Positions 8,268 through 17,610 of a stretch of 40,853 nt of DNA are shown here, one piece after another. The stretch comes from DAONLM01 sp035406685 (GTDB lineage Bacteria > Spirochaetota > GWE2-31-10 > MWDO01). A program made the position numbers and the translations under genes. Within the stretch, counting starts at the first letter, position 1; every line of letters begins with the position of its first letter. A model generated the notes under the pieces. That model ran no database searches and was not told the DNA's origin. It was given only the letters and a program-made list of their open reading frames with translations. The stretch spans positions 1-40,853 of the forward strand of contig DAONLM010000002.1 of NCBI GenBank assembly GCA_035406685.1, written 5' to 3'.

Positions 8268-8786
8268 TTATTTTAAGATTCTAAAAGAATTAAGTATATT
8301 ATTCACAATGTGAAAAGTCTCTTCTTCTTTTATATAATTTGGATTAATTATAAACATTAAAGAATAATAAAATGTCCCCTTTGTCATAACAATTAGAATA
8401 CAGCTAAAATTCTCTCCATCTTGTTCCATTTTAAAAGCACTGGCATTTGCACTATCTGCATTCCAATTTTTTAACTCCTCTTCTGTAGCATAAGAATCAT
8501 TTTCTGATACTAAATTCTCCACATTTAAATATTTAAGAGTTTCCTCAAGAATAAATTTGGCATCTGACTCCATTCCTAAATCCCCAAAAATCACACCAGC
8601 AACAATTGTCTCATCTTCTGGATAAAAAGAGACCTGATTATTATTCTCTAAATTTTCTGACACCTCCCAGTTTTTTGGATAATCTATTTTATAATAGCCA
8701 TTCTTTTCATTATAAGTCGAAATATCCTCTTGAGCAAAAACTAAAAAAGAGAACAAAATAAAAAAAATAATTAATTTTTCTTTCAT
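8268..8786 (-). CDS. Small secreted protein, PsbP/DcrB-like fold suspected
   Basis: The 172-residue product begins with a clear signal peptide (MKEKL, hydrophobic core, F-A followed by Q-E near residue 18-19) and is probably periplasmic. The mature start, with G-Y-Y-K-I-D-Y-P-K-N-W, resembles the opening strand pattern of PsbP/DcrB-type domains, which are common in small exported proteins with no agreed function. The C-terminal I-V-N-N-I-L-N-S-F helix fits the same fold. No Cys lipobox is seen. AAGGA is 9 bases before the ATG. The gene lies between dnaA and rsmA on the same strand and may be co-transcribed with rsmA. The fold is a guess from the sequence pattern. Confidence 0.6.
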   Translation of the reverse strand: MKEKLIIFFILFSFLVFAQEDISTYNEKNGYYKIDYPKNWEVSENLENNNQVSFYPEDETIVAGVIFGDLGMESDAKFILEETLKYLNVENLVSENDSYATEEELKNWNADSANASAFKMEQDGENFSCILIVMTKGTFYYSLMFIINPNYIKEEETFHIVNNILNSFRILK

Positions 8787-8853
8787 TTTTAAAGTCCTTA
8801 AATAAAATATTACTTAATTAATAATAGCACATTTTTTTAAAAAGATCTAAAAA

Positions 8854-10242
8854 TTAACTGTCCATTTTTAAATTAGTTGTAATATTTTCAATATCTTTTT
8901 TTATTTTTGAATCATTATTTATAAGATCATCTATTTTTTTTGTTGCATGCATAACTGTGCCATGCTCTTTATCACCAAAATAAGAACCTATCTGAGTAGT
9001 AGATAATCTTGTTAATTTTCTGCTTAAATACATTGCTATCTGTCTTGCCAGAGCAATTGATTTATTTCTTTTGTCACCTGTTATGTCATGAGACTTTAAA
9101 TTATAATATTCTGCTACATAATGTATAATCTTATCAACAGAAATAGGAGTTGAAAAAAGTGAGTTTGTTATCTTATCTTTTAATCTATAAATTGCAATCT
9201 CTTTGGTTATCTTTTCTATCTTCATTATGCTTGCATAAGCAAAAAGATCTTTAAATGCTCCTTTTAAATTTCTAATGTTACCATTAATATTTGAACAAAT
9301 ATAATTCATTGCATCACTATCTATTTTTAATCCATAAGTTTCAGACAAACTCTTTAATATGGCCATCCTCAATTCAAAATCTGCTGGCCTTAAATCAACA
9401 GTAAGTCCCATTTCAAATCTGCTTTTTAATCTCTCTTCCATCTTTTTTATTTTTGAAATTGGTTGATCACAGGAAAATACCATCTGTTTACTATCATCAT
9501 ATAACTTATTAAAAGTATGAAACAATTCTCCCTGAATATTCTCTTTATTCGCAAAAAATTGTATATCATCAATGATTAAGAGATCAAGTTGTCTATATTT
9601 TATTCTGAACTGTTCCTGAGTTTGAGATTTTAAAGAGTTTACAAAATCATTTGTAAAGTCTTCTGATGTAAGATATTTAACCTTTTTTGAAGGAAATGTC
9701 TCTTTAACATACTTTTCTATTGCTTTTAGTAAATGTGTCTTACCTACTCCACTCTCTCCCCATACCAGATAAGGATTATATTTAATCCCTGGATTTTGAG
9801 CCACAATCTTTGCTGTATGAGCAGCAAATTCATTAGAACTTCCAATTATAAAAGAATCAAAAGAAAAGTCCTCATAACTATCTTCATTATTTATATTAGT
9901 TTGAATATTATTTTTATGTGAAAATTGTTTCGATATATCAACTTTTTTATCAACAATCTCAATTTTTTCCTCTATGTGAGAAATATTAGCCTGCTCAACT
10001 ATAAATTCTACTTTAAAAGGTTCTCCAGATAACTTAAATAAGATCTTTTCTATATCTTCTTTATATTTTATAACATTATCCTTTATAAAATTAGAATGGA
10101 CTCTTAATGTCATTATCTTTTTCGCTTCATTAAAAGATTTGTAATCTACCCTTTTTAGCCATAAATCAAATTGATCTTTAAAAATAAGAGACTCTAACTC
10201 TTTTTTTGTTTGTTCCCAGAAAACAACATATCCATCTTCCAT
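8854..10242 (-). CDS. dnaA: Chromosomal replication initiator DnaA
   Basis: DnaA binds DnaA boxes and melts the origin. The 462-residue protein has the usual four domains: helical domain I (1-80) with the conserved W-L in F-D-L-W-L, a variable linker (85-130), an AAA+ ATPase with Walker A W-G-E-S-G-V-G-K-T-H (161-170) and Walker B L-I-I-D-D (222-226), and a C-terminal DNA-binding domain ending in a signature reading G-D-K-E-H-G-T-V-M-H-A. The more usual form of that signature is GxRDHTTVxHA, so R-D-H-T has become K-E-H-G at the box-contacting helix. AAGGGA precedes the ATG. No dnaN follows; the gene is flanked by a 609-bp AT-rich gap upstream and a small secreted-protein gene downstream. Confidence 0.95.
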   Translation of the reverse strand: MEDGYVVFWEQTKKELESLIFKDQFDLWLKRVDYKSFNEAKKIMTLRVHSNFIKDNVIKYKEDIEKILFKLSGEPFKVEFIVEQANISHIEEKIEIVDKKVDISKQFSHKNNIQTNINNEDSYEDFSFDSFIIGSSNEFAAHTAKIVAQNPGIKYNPYLVWGESGVGKTHLLKAIEKYVKETFPSKKVKYLTSEDFTNDFVNSLKSQTQEQFRIKYRQLDLLIIDDIQFFANKENIQGELFHTFNKLYDDSKQMVFSCDQPISKIKKMEERLKSRFEMGLTVDLRPADFELRMAILKSLSETYGLKIDSDAMNYICSNINGNIRNLKGAFKDLFAYASIMKIEKITKEIAIYRLKDKITNSLFSTPISVDKIIHYVAEYYNLKSHDITGDKRNKSIALARQIAMYLSRKLTRLSTTQIGSYFGDKEHGTVMHATKKIDDLINNDSKIKKDIENITTNLKMDS

Positions 10243-10269
10243 ATATTTATCCCTTATTTATAATAAAAG

Positions 10270-10278
10270 TTATTGACA
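10270..10278 (+). promoter_or_regulatory. DnaA-box-like site TTATTGACA
   Basis: It matches TTATNNACA, is preceded by G and lies 28 bases upstream of the dnaA start. The same GTTATTGACA decamer recurs at 10501-10510. It is close enough to dnaA to serve autoregulation. Confidence 0.35.
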
Positions 10279-10373
10279 ATTAACTATTAAAAAAATTAAT
10301 TATGTTTTACAAAAATATTAATCTATAACTTAAAAAAATAAAAAATTTTTAAATTATAAATCTAAAAATAAAA

Positions 10374-10403
10374 TATAACTCTATTAAAGATAATAGAGTT
10401 ATA
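10374..10403. repeat. Perfect 13-bp inverted repeat between carB and dnaA
   Basis: Arms 10374-10386 and 10391-10403 are exact reverse complements around a 4-base AAGA loop. On the minus strand the hairpin is followed by a T-rich run, so it could act as a weak terminator or attenuator for transcripts heading into dnaA, or as an origin element. Confidence 0.6.
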
Positions 10404-10490
10404 ACAAAAACAAAAATTTTAATATTTCTAATATCTATTTTTAGACACAAATTTTAAAAATAAACAAAATATTAACAAATTAATATTTAC

Positions 10491-10510
10491 TTATTAACAA
10501 GTTATTGACA
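10491..10510 (+). promoter_or_regulatory. Tandem DnaA-box-like pair
   Basis: TTATTAACA (10491-10499) and TTATTGACA (10502-10510) are in direct orientation with a 2-base gap, in the middle of the AT-rich dnaA upstream region. The spacing suits cooperative DnaA binding. The sites deviate from the consensus at the two central bases. Confidence 0.4.
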
Positions 10511-10621
10511 AAACCCTCTCCTCTATAATAAACCAGATATATACTATATATCATATCTTACAAAAAAAATCCAAATTTAATCAATAAAAATATTTTAATT
10601 TTTTTTATCTAAAAATTAGGC

Positions 10622-10643
10622 ATAACATATCGTAATATGTTAT
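10622..10643. repeat. 9-bp inverted repeat in the candidate oriC
   Basis: ATAACATAT (10622-10630) and ATATGTTAT (10635-10643) are exact reverse complements around CGTA. It is not followed by a U tract on either strand, so a protein-binding or origin-structure role is more likely than termination. Confidence 0.5.
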
Positions 10644-10851
10644 AGTTATAACTCAGACTGTATAAAAATATTAATTATAAAAAATGATCTTTTTTTATAA
10701 TAAATACTATTTATTGAATTTTTTATTATATTAAGTAAATTTCTTGCAAATTTCCTGAATTTATCTGAATTTTTTATATTTAGAAAATTAGATATCAAAA
10801 ATTCGCTATCTCAGTTTTAATGAAAATTTTTAAAACTCAAAAAAATATATA

Positions 10852-13800
10852 TTATTTAAAAAACTCTACATAATCATTTAAAGCATTAAATGTTATCTCT
10901 CTTCCCTTCTTCTCCTCTTCTAATATCGAAATAATGCTAAAAGCAGTATCAAGGGAAGTAATACATGGAATTTTTAATTCTACTGATGTTCTTCTAATAA
11001 TAAAACCTAATTTCTTAGGTACTTTTCCCTTTGTTGGGGTATTAATTACTAAATTTATTTTATTTTCTTTCATTAACTCTAAAACATCCGGGGATCCTTC
11101 GTTAGGTGGATATGCTATATTAATTGAAAGCCCTTTCGATTTAAAAAAATTATAAGTATCAGTGGTCCCAAATAAATTATACCCTAAATCCAAAAGTCTC
11201 TTTGCTATATCAAAAGCCTCCTCTTTATCTTTATCTGCTATTGAAAGAAGAACATTGCCCTTTTTAGGTATATTTATACCAACAGCACTTATAGCCTTGT
11301 AAAGAGCACTGATTTTACTATCCCCTAATCCAAGAACTTCCCCGGTTGATTTCATCTCAGGACCAAGACTCGTCTCAACAAGTTTAAGTTTATCAAAAGA
11401 AAATACAGGAGCCTTTATTGTCCAATAATTAGGGCTCTTATACAAGCCAGTATATAATCCAAAATCTTTTAATTTTTTGCCCATCATTATTTTTGTGGCA
11501 ATATTTACCATTTCTATATTTGTAACTTTACTTATTATTGGAACAGTTCTACTTGCTCGCGGGTTAACTTCAATACAATAAATTTTTCCCTTTGAAATAA
11601 CAAACTGAATATTCATTAGTCCTACTACTTTAAGTGCTTTTCCAATGGCAATTGTATGTTTTACTATGATTTCTTTTTCCTGATCAGAGAGATTAAAAGG
11701 TGGATATACTGCCATAGAATCACCACTATGAATTCCAGCCCTTTCTATATGCTCAAAAATACCGGGTATAAAAACATCTTCTCCATCCGAGATCGCATCT
11801 ACCTCCGCCTCTTTTCCGATAAGATATTTATCTATAAGAACCGGATAATCAGGGCTTATCTCTGTTGCAAATCTCATATATTGAAAGAGTTCATCTTCAT
11901 TATAAACAATCTCCATCGCATGCCCACCAATAACATACGATGGTCTAACAAGGACAGGATATCCGAGTTTATTTGCAATTCCTAGAGCCTCATCAAAAGA
12001 GGTTACACTTCTCCCTTCTAGTTGAAGTATTCCTAATGAAAGTAATAATTCATTAAATCTTTTTCTATCTTCTGCTATATCTATACTATCTATTGAAGTC
12101 CCTAAAATTTTGACGCCAGCATCATGTAAAGGTTTTACCAGATTTAAAGCAGTTTGACCACCAAATTGAACTATAACCCCTTCTGGATTCTCTTTTTCAA
12201 TAATATTTAAAACATCTTCAATGTTTAATGGTTCAAAATAAAGTTTATCAGAAGTATCAAAATCAGTACTTACTGTCTCTGGGTTGTTGTTAATAATAAT
12301 TGATTCAATCTTTTCCTCTTCTAATCCCCATACACTATGAACAGAACAATAATCAAACTCTATACCCTGACCAATTCTAATTGGTCCTGAGCCAAGAACA
12401 ATGGCCTTTCTTTTATTATTAACAGTAACTTCATCCTCTTCTTCATAACATGAATAATAATAAGGAGTTGCTGCCTCAAATTCAGCAGCACAGGTATCTA
12501 CCATTTTATATACTGGAATAACATTACATCTTTTTCTAAATTTTCTAAAATCAAGATGAGGCACTCCAATGAGTCTTGCAAGATATGTATCAGCAAAACC
12601 ATAAACTTTTAATCTTTTTATAAGATCTATAATCTCGCTATCTGGATTTTCTTCTGAATAAATTATGTCTTTATTTAATTTTTCAATAGCCTCTTTTTCT
12701 AATTTTATAATATTTTCAAATTTTTTTAAGAAAAATATATCTATTTTTGTTTCACTTTCTATCTTTCCAATGGGATATCCCCTTCTTAACAACTCAAAAA
12801 TCACAAAGAGCCTTCTATCATCAACAAGTTTTAAATATTCTATCAATTTTGCATCATCCCAATCATTCAATTCTTTTAAATAAGGACCATCTACTTTTAT
12901 CTCTAATGATCTAATTCCCTTCATTATTGCGCCTTCTATTGTTCTGTCTATTGCCATTACTTCACCGGTTGCCTTCATCTGGGTTCCTAAATTTCTGTCT
13001 GCCGTTGTAAATTTATCAAATGGCCATCTTGGTATCTTGGCTACAACATAATCAAGAGTTGGCTCATAACAGGCAAGCGTCTTTTTTGTTACAGAATTTA
13101 AAATTTCATCAAGCGTTAAACCAACAGCAATTTTTGCTGCTACTTTGGCTATAGGATATCCAGTTGCTTTTGATGCTAATGCAGAAGATCTTGAAACTCT
13201 TGGGTTTACTTCAATTACAATATACTCAAAAGAATTTGGGTTTAATCCAAACTGTATATTACATCCCCCTTCTATTCCTAATGCCTTGATTATCTTCAAA
13301 GAGGCACTTCTTAACATATGATATTCTTTATCGCAAAGAGTCTGACTCGGAGCAATTACTATACTATCGCCAGTATGAATTCCAACAGGATCTATATTCT
13401 CCATATTACATACCGTAATACATGTATCATTGGAATCTCTTAATACTTCATATTCTATCTCTTTCCATCTAGCAACCGATTTTTCTATTAAAATTTGTCT
13501 TATTCTTGAATTTTTTAGCCCCCTTATTGCAATATTTATAAGATCCTCTTCATTATCAACTATACCACCACCAAGTCCACCAAGCGTATATGCTGGTCGT
13601 ATAATCAAGGGATATCCTATTTGGTTTGCAAAATCTATTGCATCTTGAATATTATCAACAATAGTACTTGGTGGAATCGGTTCACCCAATTCTATCATTA
13701 ATTTTTTAAAAAGTTCTCTATCTTCTGCTTTTTTAATTGTTTCTAATGGGGTTCCTAAAAGTCTTACATTATACTTTTCAAGAACACCAGCCTCACTTAA

Positions 13801-14103
13801 TTCAACTGCAAGATTTAACCCGGTCTGGCCACCTAATGTCGGAAGAATGCCATCTGGCCTTTCTTTTTTTATAATCTTTTCTAATGATTCAAGATTTAAT
13901 GGCTCAAGATATACTCTATCAGCCATATTTATATCAGTCATTATAGTTGCTGGATTAGAATTAACAAGAATAACCTCAAGCCCTTCTTCTTTAAGAGACT
14001 TGCATGCTTGTGTGCCGGCATAATCAAATTCTGCTGCCTGACCTATAACAATAGGACCTGAACCTATTACAAAAACCCTTTTTATATCTTTATACAGAGG
14101 CAT
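10852..14103 (-). CDS. carB: Carbamoyl phosphate synthase large subunit
   Basis: CarB makes carbamoyl phosphate from bicarbonate, ammonia and two ATP for pyrimidine and arginine synthesis. The 1083 residues are full length. There are two homologous ATP-grasp halves, each opening with G-S-G-P-I-x-I-G-Q (N-terminal GSGPIVIGQAAEFDY and C-terminal GSGPIRIGQGIEFDY), an oligomerisation linker between them, and a C-terminal MGS-like allosteric domain of about 140 residues. TAGGAG precedes the ATG. The glutaminase subunit CarA is not adjacent, which is unusual because carA and carB are often paired. The gene runs toward the dnaA upstream region. Confidence 0.96.
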   Translation of the reverse strand: MPLYKDIKRVFVIGSGPIVIGQAAEFDYAGTQACKSLKEEGLEVILVNSNPATIMTDINMADRVYLEPLNLESLEKIIKKERPDGILPTLGGQTGLNLAVELSEAGVLEKYNVRLLGTPLETIKKAEDRELFKKLMIELGEPIPPSTIVDNIQDAIDFANQIGYPLIIRPAYTLGGLGGGIVDNEEDLINIAIRGLKNSRIRQILIEKSVARWKEIEYEVLRDSNDTCITVCNMENIDPVGIHTGDSIVIAPSQTLCDKEYHMLRSASLKIIKALGIEGGCNIQFGLNPNSFEYIVIEVNPRVSRSSALASKATGYPIAKVAAKIAVGLTLDEILNSVTKKTLACYEPTLDYVVAKIPRWPFDKFTTADRNLGTQMKATGEVMAIDRTIEGAIMKGIRSLEIKVDGPYLKELNDWDDAKLIEYLKLVDDRRLFVIFELLRRGYPIGKIESETKIDIFFLKKFENIIKLEKEAIEKLNKDIIYSEENPDSEIIDLIKRLKVYGFADTYLARLIGVPHLDFRKFRKRCNVIPVYKMVDTCAAEFEAATPYYYSCYEEEDEVTVNNKRKAIVLGSGPIRIGQGIEFDYCSVHSVWGLEEEKIESIIINNNPETVSTDFDTSDKLYFEPLNIEDVLNIIEKENPEGVIVQFGGQTALNLVKPLHDAGVKILGTSIDSIDIAEDRKRFNELLLSLGILQLEGRSVTSFDEALGIANKLGYPVLVRPSYVIGGHAMEIVYNEDELFQYMRFATEISPDYPVLIDKYLIGKEAEVDAISDGEDVFIPGIFEHIERAGIHSGDSMAVYPPFNLSDQEKEIIVKHTIAIGKALKVVGLMNIQFVISKGKIYCIEVNPRASRTVPIISKVTNIEMVNIATKIMMGKKLKDFGLYTGLYKSPNYWTIKAPVFSFDKLKLVETSLGPEMKSTGEVLGLGDSKISALYKAISAVGINIPKKGNVLLSIADKDKEEAFDIAKRLLDLGYNLFGTTDTYNFFKSKGLSINIAYPPNEGSPDVLELMKENKINLVINTPTKGKVPKKLGFIIRRTSVELKIPCITSLDTAFSIISILEEEKKGREITFNALNDYVEFFK

Positions 14104-14141
14104 TTATATTTTTCTCCTAAATTATCATAAAATCGAGAAAT

Positions 14142-14170
14142 AATTTATCATAAACTTGATTATATTTCAA
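14142..14170 (-). promoter_or_regulatory. Candidate carB promoter
   Basis: On the minus strand TTGAAA (14165-14170) and TAAATT (14142-14147) are 17 bases apart, 38 bases upstream of the carB ATG. Both boxes are imperfect. Confidence 0.35.
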
Positions 14171-14244
14171 TTATTATTTTACTCTTTTAGAAATAAGTTT
14201 AAAGAGAACCTCTTTTGTAAATAAACACCCCTCCCCCTATTTTT

Positions 14245-17200
14245 TTAATTAGAGTAATTTAATTTAAAAGTATCATCAGGGAATATGCCTGTCTCATACT
14301 CATTAGAATCAAAAGGTTTCTCTTTATCAACTATCTTATGAGTCAATATTTTTATATCTTTTATCTTAAAAATATCCCTTACAATCTCAGAAAAAATAAC
14401 ACTCTTATTTAAACCTACTGGAATATTTTTATAATACTGATTCTTTGAATTCAAAAATGTGCCAGTATCCTGAAAAAAATATCCCATTTTTAAAGAATTC
14501 TCTTCAATATAATTTGCATCTAAATAGAGATCAGAAACTATGTTTTCCCCTTTTCTTGATTTTATGTCTGGTTTTGTCTGAATATAAATAGATCTCTTTT
14601 GAGATTGACTTATAATTATGTTTGCATCATAAAAAGAATAAATATTTTTCATATCACTAAAGAGAGTGGTTCTCAATTCTCTATTTAACGAAGCAAGATA
14701 ATTATACAATTTTAGAGATGAATCTTTTCCATTCTTTTTATCAAAATCAATTGGATTTATTAATAAAACAATCTCATTACAATCAATATTTTGTTTTTTT
14801 AATTCATTAAGATCTTTTATTAGAGTAGCTTCTAATTTATTTAATCTCTTTTTTGACTCTTTATTTATCAAAAGTATTTTTGTATCATCTCTCTTTATCT
14901 CTATCAATCTATTTATTGCAACCGGATTTGTATCTTCTATATCTCCTGCTACCACAACTAAACTCTTTTCACTTAAATTTTTATTAAAGAAATCCATCTT
15001 TGGCAATGATTTTATATTGGCAAATGCAACCCATAAAGAACTTTGAGAATAATAATTAACAATATTCCAGTTCATATTTTTTGCTATTATCTTTAATGCT
15101 TCATAATCCTCTGCACTTAAAGAGGGAGAAGGATATACTGTTGCATCTTTAAAATTAACAATATTTTTATATTTTTCATTACTATCTTTTTTGGTAACTA
15201 TTTCTGGAATATTAAATCTACCTCTCTTACACAATAAATTCTCTCTCTCTTTTATCTCATAAATTATATCGCCATACATTTCAACTGTTGTTTCACAACC
15301 AATACTACAATGAAAACAATTTGTATTAATAGTATTAGTCTTTAGTGGCACTCTTTTGTGAGATAATGTATTTGGAACAATAGCACCTACTGGACAAGCA
15401 GAGATACATGCCCCACATGATATACAATCAGTTTCTGCTAATGGATGAGTAAAAGATGGGGCTACCATACTTTCAAAGCCTCTTTTTACATAACCATATA
15501 TACCGAGTTTTATTTTTTCAGAACATATTCTAACACATCTACCACATAAAACACATTTTGATGGCTCAAGAGATATATATTTACTCGAAAAGTCATTCTT
15601 TGGAATATTAACTTTACCTTTATATTTTGTTGGGACAACATCATAATCCTCTGCATACTTTTTCAAAAGACATTCATTTATATCCATACATCCGCATTCC
15701 ATACATCTTTTTGCCTCTGCAATTGCCTTATTTTCTGGAAAAACAGATTCTATCTCATCAAAATTCTTTTTTCTAACTTCTGGTCTTAATATTTTTATTT
15801 TTTCTCTCTCTTTTTTCTCCCATTGACTGAAAAACTTTTCATCCAGTTTTTGTAAATCCTCTCTTTTACTCAAAAATTCCTTTTTTGGAGTAAGATCTTC
15901 GCCTTTAAAATATTTGAGAATAGAAATAGCGGCTTTTTTACCACCGGCAAGAGCCTCAACAACAGTTACAGCCCCTGTTGCATAGTCACCAGCAACAAAT
16001 AAATATGGGATATCTGTCTGACCAGTCTTCTCATTATAAGATAATCTTTTCCCATCTTTTAATAAATTATCTTTCTTATCACTCAGTATTCTATAATCCG
16101 GTCTCTGTCCAATAGCAGCAATTATAAAGTCAAAACTCTCTTCAAATTCTGAACCTTCGATTGGTACTGGACTTCTTCGCCCAGAAGCATCTGGCTCACC
16201 CAATCTCATCTTCTGACAAATAAGAGAGACTGCCTTATTATTCTCTTTAACAACCTTAACAGGAGCAGTAAGAAGCATGAATTTAACACCTTCCTCTTCT
16301 GCCTCCTCTTTTTCTATCTCATTTGCTGGCATCTCATCTCTTGTTCGCCTATAAACCATTACAACTTCTTCAGCACCCAGTCTTAATGCTGTTCTTGCAC
16401 AGTCAAAAGCAGTATTTCCTCCTCCTACGATAGCAACTCTACCAAATATTTTAATCTCTTTTTTCTCAGCAATTGCTTCCAGAAATTTTATCCCATCAAG
16501 TATATTTTCAGCATCTTCGTCTGGGATTCCTAATTTTGAAGCACTCCATGCCCCTGCTGCTAAAACTATTGCATCAAAGCCACTATTTTTTAATGAGTCA
16601 ATAGTAAAATCAACTCCCAATTTTTTATTTAAATTAACCTTAACTCCCAATTTAATAATGGTCTCTATCTCTTTTGCTAAAATATCTTTTGGAAGTCTAT
16701 ATTGAGGAATACCATATAAAAGCATACCACCAAGTTTATCTTTTTGTTCAAATATCTCAACATCAACTCCTTCTTGAATAAGATAATAACTTGCTGATAA
16801 ACCAGCAGGTCCTCCTCCTATAACTGCCACCTTTTTACCAATCTTTGGTTTAAGTTCAGGTGTATATGGATTTTCAGATTCAAGATCCATATCTGCAACA
16901 AATCTTTTTAAATAATCTATTGCAATAGATTCATCAACAAATTGTCTTCTACATTTATCTTCACAGAATTTAGGGCAGACTCTACCTATTGTTGCTGGTA
17001 AAGGAATTGTCTCTTTTATTAATTTTATAGCCTCTTTATATTTTTTATTTGCGATTAATCCTATATATCCCTGAGCATCACATCCAGCAGGGCATGCTAA
17101 TTTACACGGCCCAAGACAATCACCATAATGATTAGATAAAATTAATTCAAGAGCGGTTTTTCTTGAAGAAATAACTGTCTCATTATTTGTCTCTATCTCA

Positions 17201-17415
17201 ATGCCTTCTCTTAATTTTGTAGCACATGCTGGAATTAATGCCTTTGCTCCTTTTACCTGAACCACACAAACAAAACAACTTCCATAAGGATCCAATCTTT
17301 TATCATAACATAAAGTAGGGATCTCTATGCCCTGAGATTTAGCAAAATCTAATATAGTTAAAGAATCATCTGCTTGATAATTTTTACCATTAAAAATAAT
17401 ATTTACTATAGCCAT
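14245..17415 (-). CDS. Multi-cluster Fe-S flavoprotein: 2Fe-2S + GltD-type reductase + ferredoxin + NuoG-like domain
   Basis: This 1056-residue soluble electron-transfer protein has, in order: a plant-type 2Fe-2S domain (C36, C47, C50, C64); a GltD/DPYD-type Fe-S helical domain (C100, C104, C108 and C147, C151, C155); an FAD site G-G-G-P-A-G (200-205) and an NAD(P) site G-G-G-N-T-A (331-336); another Cys cluster (C571, C574, C576, C582); two 4Fe-4S ferredoxin motifs (C621/624/627/631 and C664/667/670/674); and a molybdopterin-oxidoreductase-type Fe-S motif (C700, C703, C707, C729). The last part continues as a shortened NuoG-like domain of about 300 residues, probably without a metal cofactor. 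It likely transfers electrons between NAD(P)H and ferredoxin or a hydrogenase/dehydrogenase partner. No partner is adjacent. AAGGAAAGAG precedes the ATG. Confidence 0.8.
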   Translation of the reverse strand: MAIVNIIFNGKNYQADDSLTILDFAKSQGIEIPTLCYDKRLDPYGSCFVCVVQVKGAKALIPACATKLREGIEIETNNETVISSRKTALELILSNHYGDCLGPCKLACPAGCDAQGYIGLIANKKYKEAIKLIKETIPLPATIGRVCPKFCEDKCRRQFVDESIAIDYLKRFVADMDLESENPYTPELKPKIGKKVAVIGGGPAGLSASYYLIQEGVDVEIFEQKDKLGGMLLYGIPQYRLPKDILAKEIETIIKLGVKVNLNKKLGVDFTIDSLKNSGFDAIVLAAGAWSASKLGIPDEDAENILDGIKFLEAIAEKKEIKIFGRVAIVGGGNTAFDCARTALRLGAEEVVMVYRRTRDEMPANEIEKEEAEEEGVKFMLLTAPVKVVKENNKAVSLICQKMRLGEPDASGRRSPVPIEGSEFEESFDFIIAAIGQRPDYRILSDKKDNLLKDGKRLSYNEKTGQTDIPYLFVAGDYATGAVTVVEALAGGKKAAISILKYFKGEDLTPKKEFLSKREDLQKLDEKFFSQWEKKEREKIKILRPEVRKKNFDEIESVFPENKAIAEAKRCMECGCMDINECLLKKYAEDYDVVPTKYKGKVNIPKNDFSSKYISLEPSKCVLCGRCVRICSEKIKLGIYGYVKRGFESMVAPSFTHPLAETDCISCGACISACPVGAIVPNTLSHKRVPLKTNTINTNCFHCSIGCETTVEMYGDIIYEIKERENLLCKRGRFNIPEIVTKKDSNEKYKNIVNFKDATVYPSPSLSAEDYEALKIIAKNMNWNIVNYYSQSSLWVAFANIKSLPKMDFFNKNLSEKSLVVVAGDIEDTNPVAINRLIEIKRDDTKILLINKESKKRLNKLEATLIKDLNELKKQNIDCNEIVLLINPIDFDKKNGKDSSLKLYNYLASLNRELRTTLFSDMKNIYSFYDANIIISQSQKRSIYIQTKPDIKSRKGENIVSDLYLDANYIEENSLKMGYFFQDTGTFLNSKNQYYKNIPVGLNKSVIFSEIVRDIFKIKDIKILTHKIVDKEKPFDSNEYETGIFPDDTFKLNYSN

Positions 17416-17440
17416 AACTCTTTCCTTGTTTTTTCTTGAT

Positions 17441-17470
17441 TTTATACTATATTTTTATAAAAAATGCAAA
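17441..17470 (-). promoter_or_regulatory. Candidate promoter of the Fe-S flavoprotein gene
   Basis: On the minus strand TTTGCA (17465-17470) and TATAAA (17441-17446) are 18 bases apart, about 26 bases upstream of the ATG. Confidence 0.4.
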
Positions 17471-17572
17471 AAAATTTTTAATTAAAAGCATAAGAATTTA
17501 TAAAAAGGATTGTTCTTATAAAGTAAATTAAAAAAGTATAAAAAATTATTCTCTCTGATATGACTTATAATT

Positions 17573-17602
17573 TTTAAAGAGGGAGATATCCCCCTCTTTA
17601 AA
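17573..17602 (-). terminator. Hairpin terminator downstream of the amylase gene
   Basis: TTTAAAGAGGG (17573-17583) and CCCTCTTTAAA (17592-17602) form an 11-bp stem with an 8-base loop just after the amylase stop. The U tract that follows on the minus strand is poor, so termination may be only partial. Confidence 0.6.
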
Positions 17603-17610
17603 ATTAAAAA

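Larger units (their letters stand above)
10243..10851. other. 609-bp gene-free region upstream of dnaA, candidate oriC
   Basis: This is the only gene-free stretch over 300 bases. It is extremely AT-rich, adjoins dnaA and contains three TTATNNACA sequences in the same orientation (10270-10278, 10491-10499, 10502-10510) plus a near match at 10469-10477. It also holds a perfect 13-bp inverted repeat, a 9-bp inverted repeat and, close to the carB stop, an 8-bp imperfect stem (10813-10820 with 10830-10837). No ORF with a ribosome-binding site is evident. Position beside dnaA, AT-richness and clustered DnaA-like boxes make it a plausible replication origin, but none of the boxes is the perfect TTATCCACA, and carB terminator and dnaA promoter functions must also lie here. 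Confidence 0.5.

Noticed and set aside
10505..10529. TTGACA/TATAAT promoter on the plus strand in the dnaA upstream gap
   Set aside because: The spacer is 13 bases, too short, and no plus-strand gene follows; the TTGACA is better read as part of the DnaA-like box.
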